From Lachnospiraceae bacterium UBA3772 (GTDB taxonomy: Bacteria > Bacillota > Clostridia > Lachnospirales > Lachnospiraceae): a stretch of 6,442 nucleotides of DNA. Each line of letters starts with the position of its first letter. Position 1 is the stretch's first letter. Location: NCBI GenBank assembly GCA_002371025.1, contig DFFQ01000028.1, positions 1 to 6,442 of the forward strand, read 5' to 3'. Of this stretch, positions 6,015 through 6,442 are shown piece after piece. A program made the translations under genes and the position numbers. Under the pieces are notes generated by a model. The model had not been told where the DNA came from. It searched no databases and worked only from the letters and a program-made list of their open reading frames with translations.

Positions 6015-6305
6015 TCATCCAAAAAATTGAGATACGAAATACCCTCCGACTCCCAATCCGATTATTGAAAGAATAAGTACAATTATTAATATAACTTTGA
6101 TCAGTGTAGCAACGATTCGCTGCCACTTAACTGGTGACTTACAATATTTCTTAAATAAACCTGTTGCGCTGCCTATGATGAGCAGGAGTGCTGAAAAAAT
6201 AAGTCCTGCGATAGATGCAACTATTGTACCGGCCAGTAGTAACAAAATAACGATCAAAGCAGGTATCATAAACATTAAGAGTACTATAATAAGACACCCA
6301 CCCAT
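6015..6305 (-). CDS. Small hydrophobic membrane protein of unknown function
   Basis: The start is taken as ATG at 6305, giving 96 residues (MGGCLIIVLLMFMIPALIV...). AGAGGAGG (6323-6316) lies 10 bases before it. A longer in-frame start at 6374 would lie inside the -35 box of the promoter described here, so it is rejected. The protein has two adjacent hydrophobic stretches (about residues 4-25 and 27-47), a short basic loop (51-63: FKKYCKSPVKWQR) that by the positive-inside rule should face the cytoplasm, and a third hydrophobic segment (65-92) rich in Ile, Leu and Gly. It has no recognised motif and I do not know the family. It converges with the glycosyltransferase and is divergent from the ArsC/Spx-like gene. 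A strong own promoter argues that it is a real, expressed gene. A transporter accessory, stress protein or membrane-active peptide are all possible; none is supported further. Confidence 0.72.
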   Translation of the reverse strand: MGGCLIIVLLMFMIPALIVILLLLAGTIVASIAGLIFSALLLIIGSATGLFKKYCKSPVKWQRIVATLIKVILIIVLILSIIGLGVGGYFVSQFFG

Positions 6306-6353
6306 ATCATTTTTTCCTCCTCTTAAAATATAGTTTCCAGAAGAATTATAGTA

Positions 6354-6359
6354 TATAAT
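6354..6359 (+). promoter_or_regulatory. Candidate -10 box of the ArsC/Spx-like gene
   Basis: A perfect TATAAT on the + strand at 6354-6359 would start transcription near 6366, about 49 bases before ATG 6415. The region 16-18 bases upstream (around 6331-6337) has no good -35, so on its own this would be a weak or activator-dependent promoter. Confidence 0.35.
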
Positions 6360-6373
6360 GACAGCAGGTGTCA
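6359..6373. promoter_or_regulatory. Candidate operator palindrome TGACA-N5-TGTCA
   Basis: Perfect 5-base arms (6359-6363 and 6369-6373) flank a 5-base centre. The palindrome covers the -35 box of the - strand promoter and the predicted start region of the + strand gene, so one bound dimer could control both. Half of the match is forced by the TTGACA box itself, so chance is possible. Confidence 0.4.
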
Positions 6374-6414
6374 AAAAATGGGCCTGATGAAAAAATAAGA
6401 AAAGGTGAATTAAG

Positions 6415-6442
6415 ATGAATATACAGATTTTTGGAACAAAAA
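6415..6442 (+). CDS. Start of a probable ArsC/Spx-family thioredoxin-fold protein, cut by window end
   Basis: Only nine codons are present: MNIQIFGTK. They follow AAAGGTGA (6400-6407), about 8 bases before the ATG. The first strand reads like the N-terminus of small ArsC-family proteins (arsenate reductase/Spx/YffB group), in which a pattern of the type IQIFGTKKC places the redox cysteine one or two residues after the point where the window stops. In this fold the cysteine carries thiol or arsenate-reductase chemistry or a redox sensor role. The call rests on nine residues and recalled family starts, so it is tentative; that a gene starts here is better supported by the ribosome site. Confidence 0.5.

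Larger units (their letters stand above)
6345..6374 (-). promoter_or_regulatory. Consensus sigma-A promoter of the small membrane-protein gene
   Basis: On the - strand, TTGACA (6374-6369), an 18-base spacer and TATAAT (6350-6345) match the vegetative consensus at all 12 positions. Transcription should begin near 6338, giving a leader of about 33 bases before ATG 6305. It also fixes the gene's start, since a start at 6374 would not be transcribed. Confidence 0.85.

Noticed and set aside
6306..6374. A longer N-terminus of the small membrane protein, starting at 6374.
   Set aside because: It would begin inside the -35 box of a consensus promoter and has no ribosome site, and the added residues lack any pattern.
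1..6442. CRISPR arrays, tRNA or rRNA genes, riboswitches, and insertion-sequence transposases.
   Set aside because: No regularly spaced repeats, cloverleaf-like or conserved RNA segments, or transposase motifs were seen on either strand.

Overview
The window is AT-rich (by eye well under 45% G+C). It has strong AGGAGG-type ribosome binding sites, short intergenic gaps, T-tailed hairpin terminators and some GTG starts. Together with the protein families seen, this suggests a low-GC Firmicute of the Clostridia, most likely a gut Lachnospiraceae-type anaerobe. That placement is inference from style; no taxonomic marker gene is present. No rRNA, tRNA, CRISPR array or intact transposase/integrase was seen.

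Left part (1-1756, all + strand): accessory DNA. It starts inside a HigA/XRE-type regulator fused to an ImmA/IrrE metallopeptidase domain, whose reading frame is open to the left edge. A hairpin terminator closes that gene. A RadC-like JAB/JAMM-domain gene with a GTG start follows, and it overlaps a ClpP-like gene that stops right after the conserved INSxGG segment, before any catalytic residue. The ClpP-like remnant ends in an imperfect inverted repeat. The set (toxin-antitoxin-type regulator, short RadC, broken ClpP-like) looks like the decayed edge of an integrative element or prophage.

Middle part (1776-5938): a MATE-family efflux pump on the - strand is divergent from a two-gene + strand operon. 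The operon encodes a 542-residue protein with a BtrH-N/C39-like N-terminal fold, a helical middle and a beta-sandwich-like C-terminus, then a GT-A glycosyltransferase with a DxD motif. The shared 100-bp upstream region holds back-to-back promoter elements, and an (AC)5 tract lies inside the predicted -10/-35 spacer of the MATE promoter. A possible but unproven reading is a small make-decorate-export cassette: acyl-transfer or peptidase-like enzyme, glycosyltransferase, exporter.

Right part (5939-6442): a strong bidirectional terminator separates the glycosyltransferase from a convergent small gene for a 96-residue membrane protein. That gene has a consensus TTGACA-N18-TATAAT promoter. A TGACA-N5-TGTCA palindrome covers its -35 box and lies beside an oppositely directed TATAAT. 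On the other side, the first codons of a + strand gene (MNIQIFGTK) reach the window edge and look like the start of an ArsC/Spx-family thioredoxin-fold protein.
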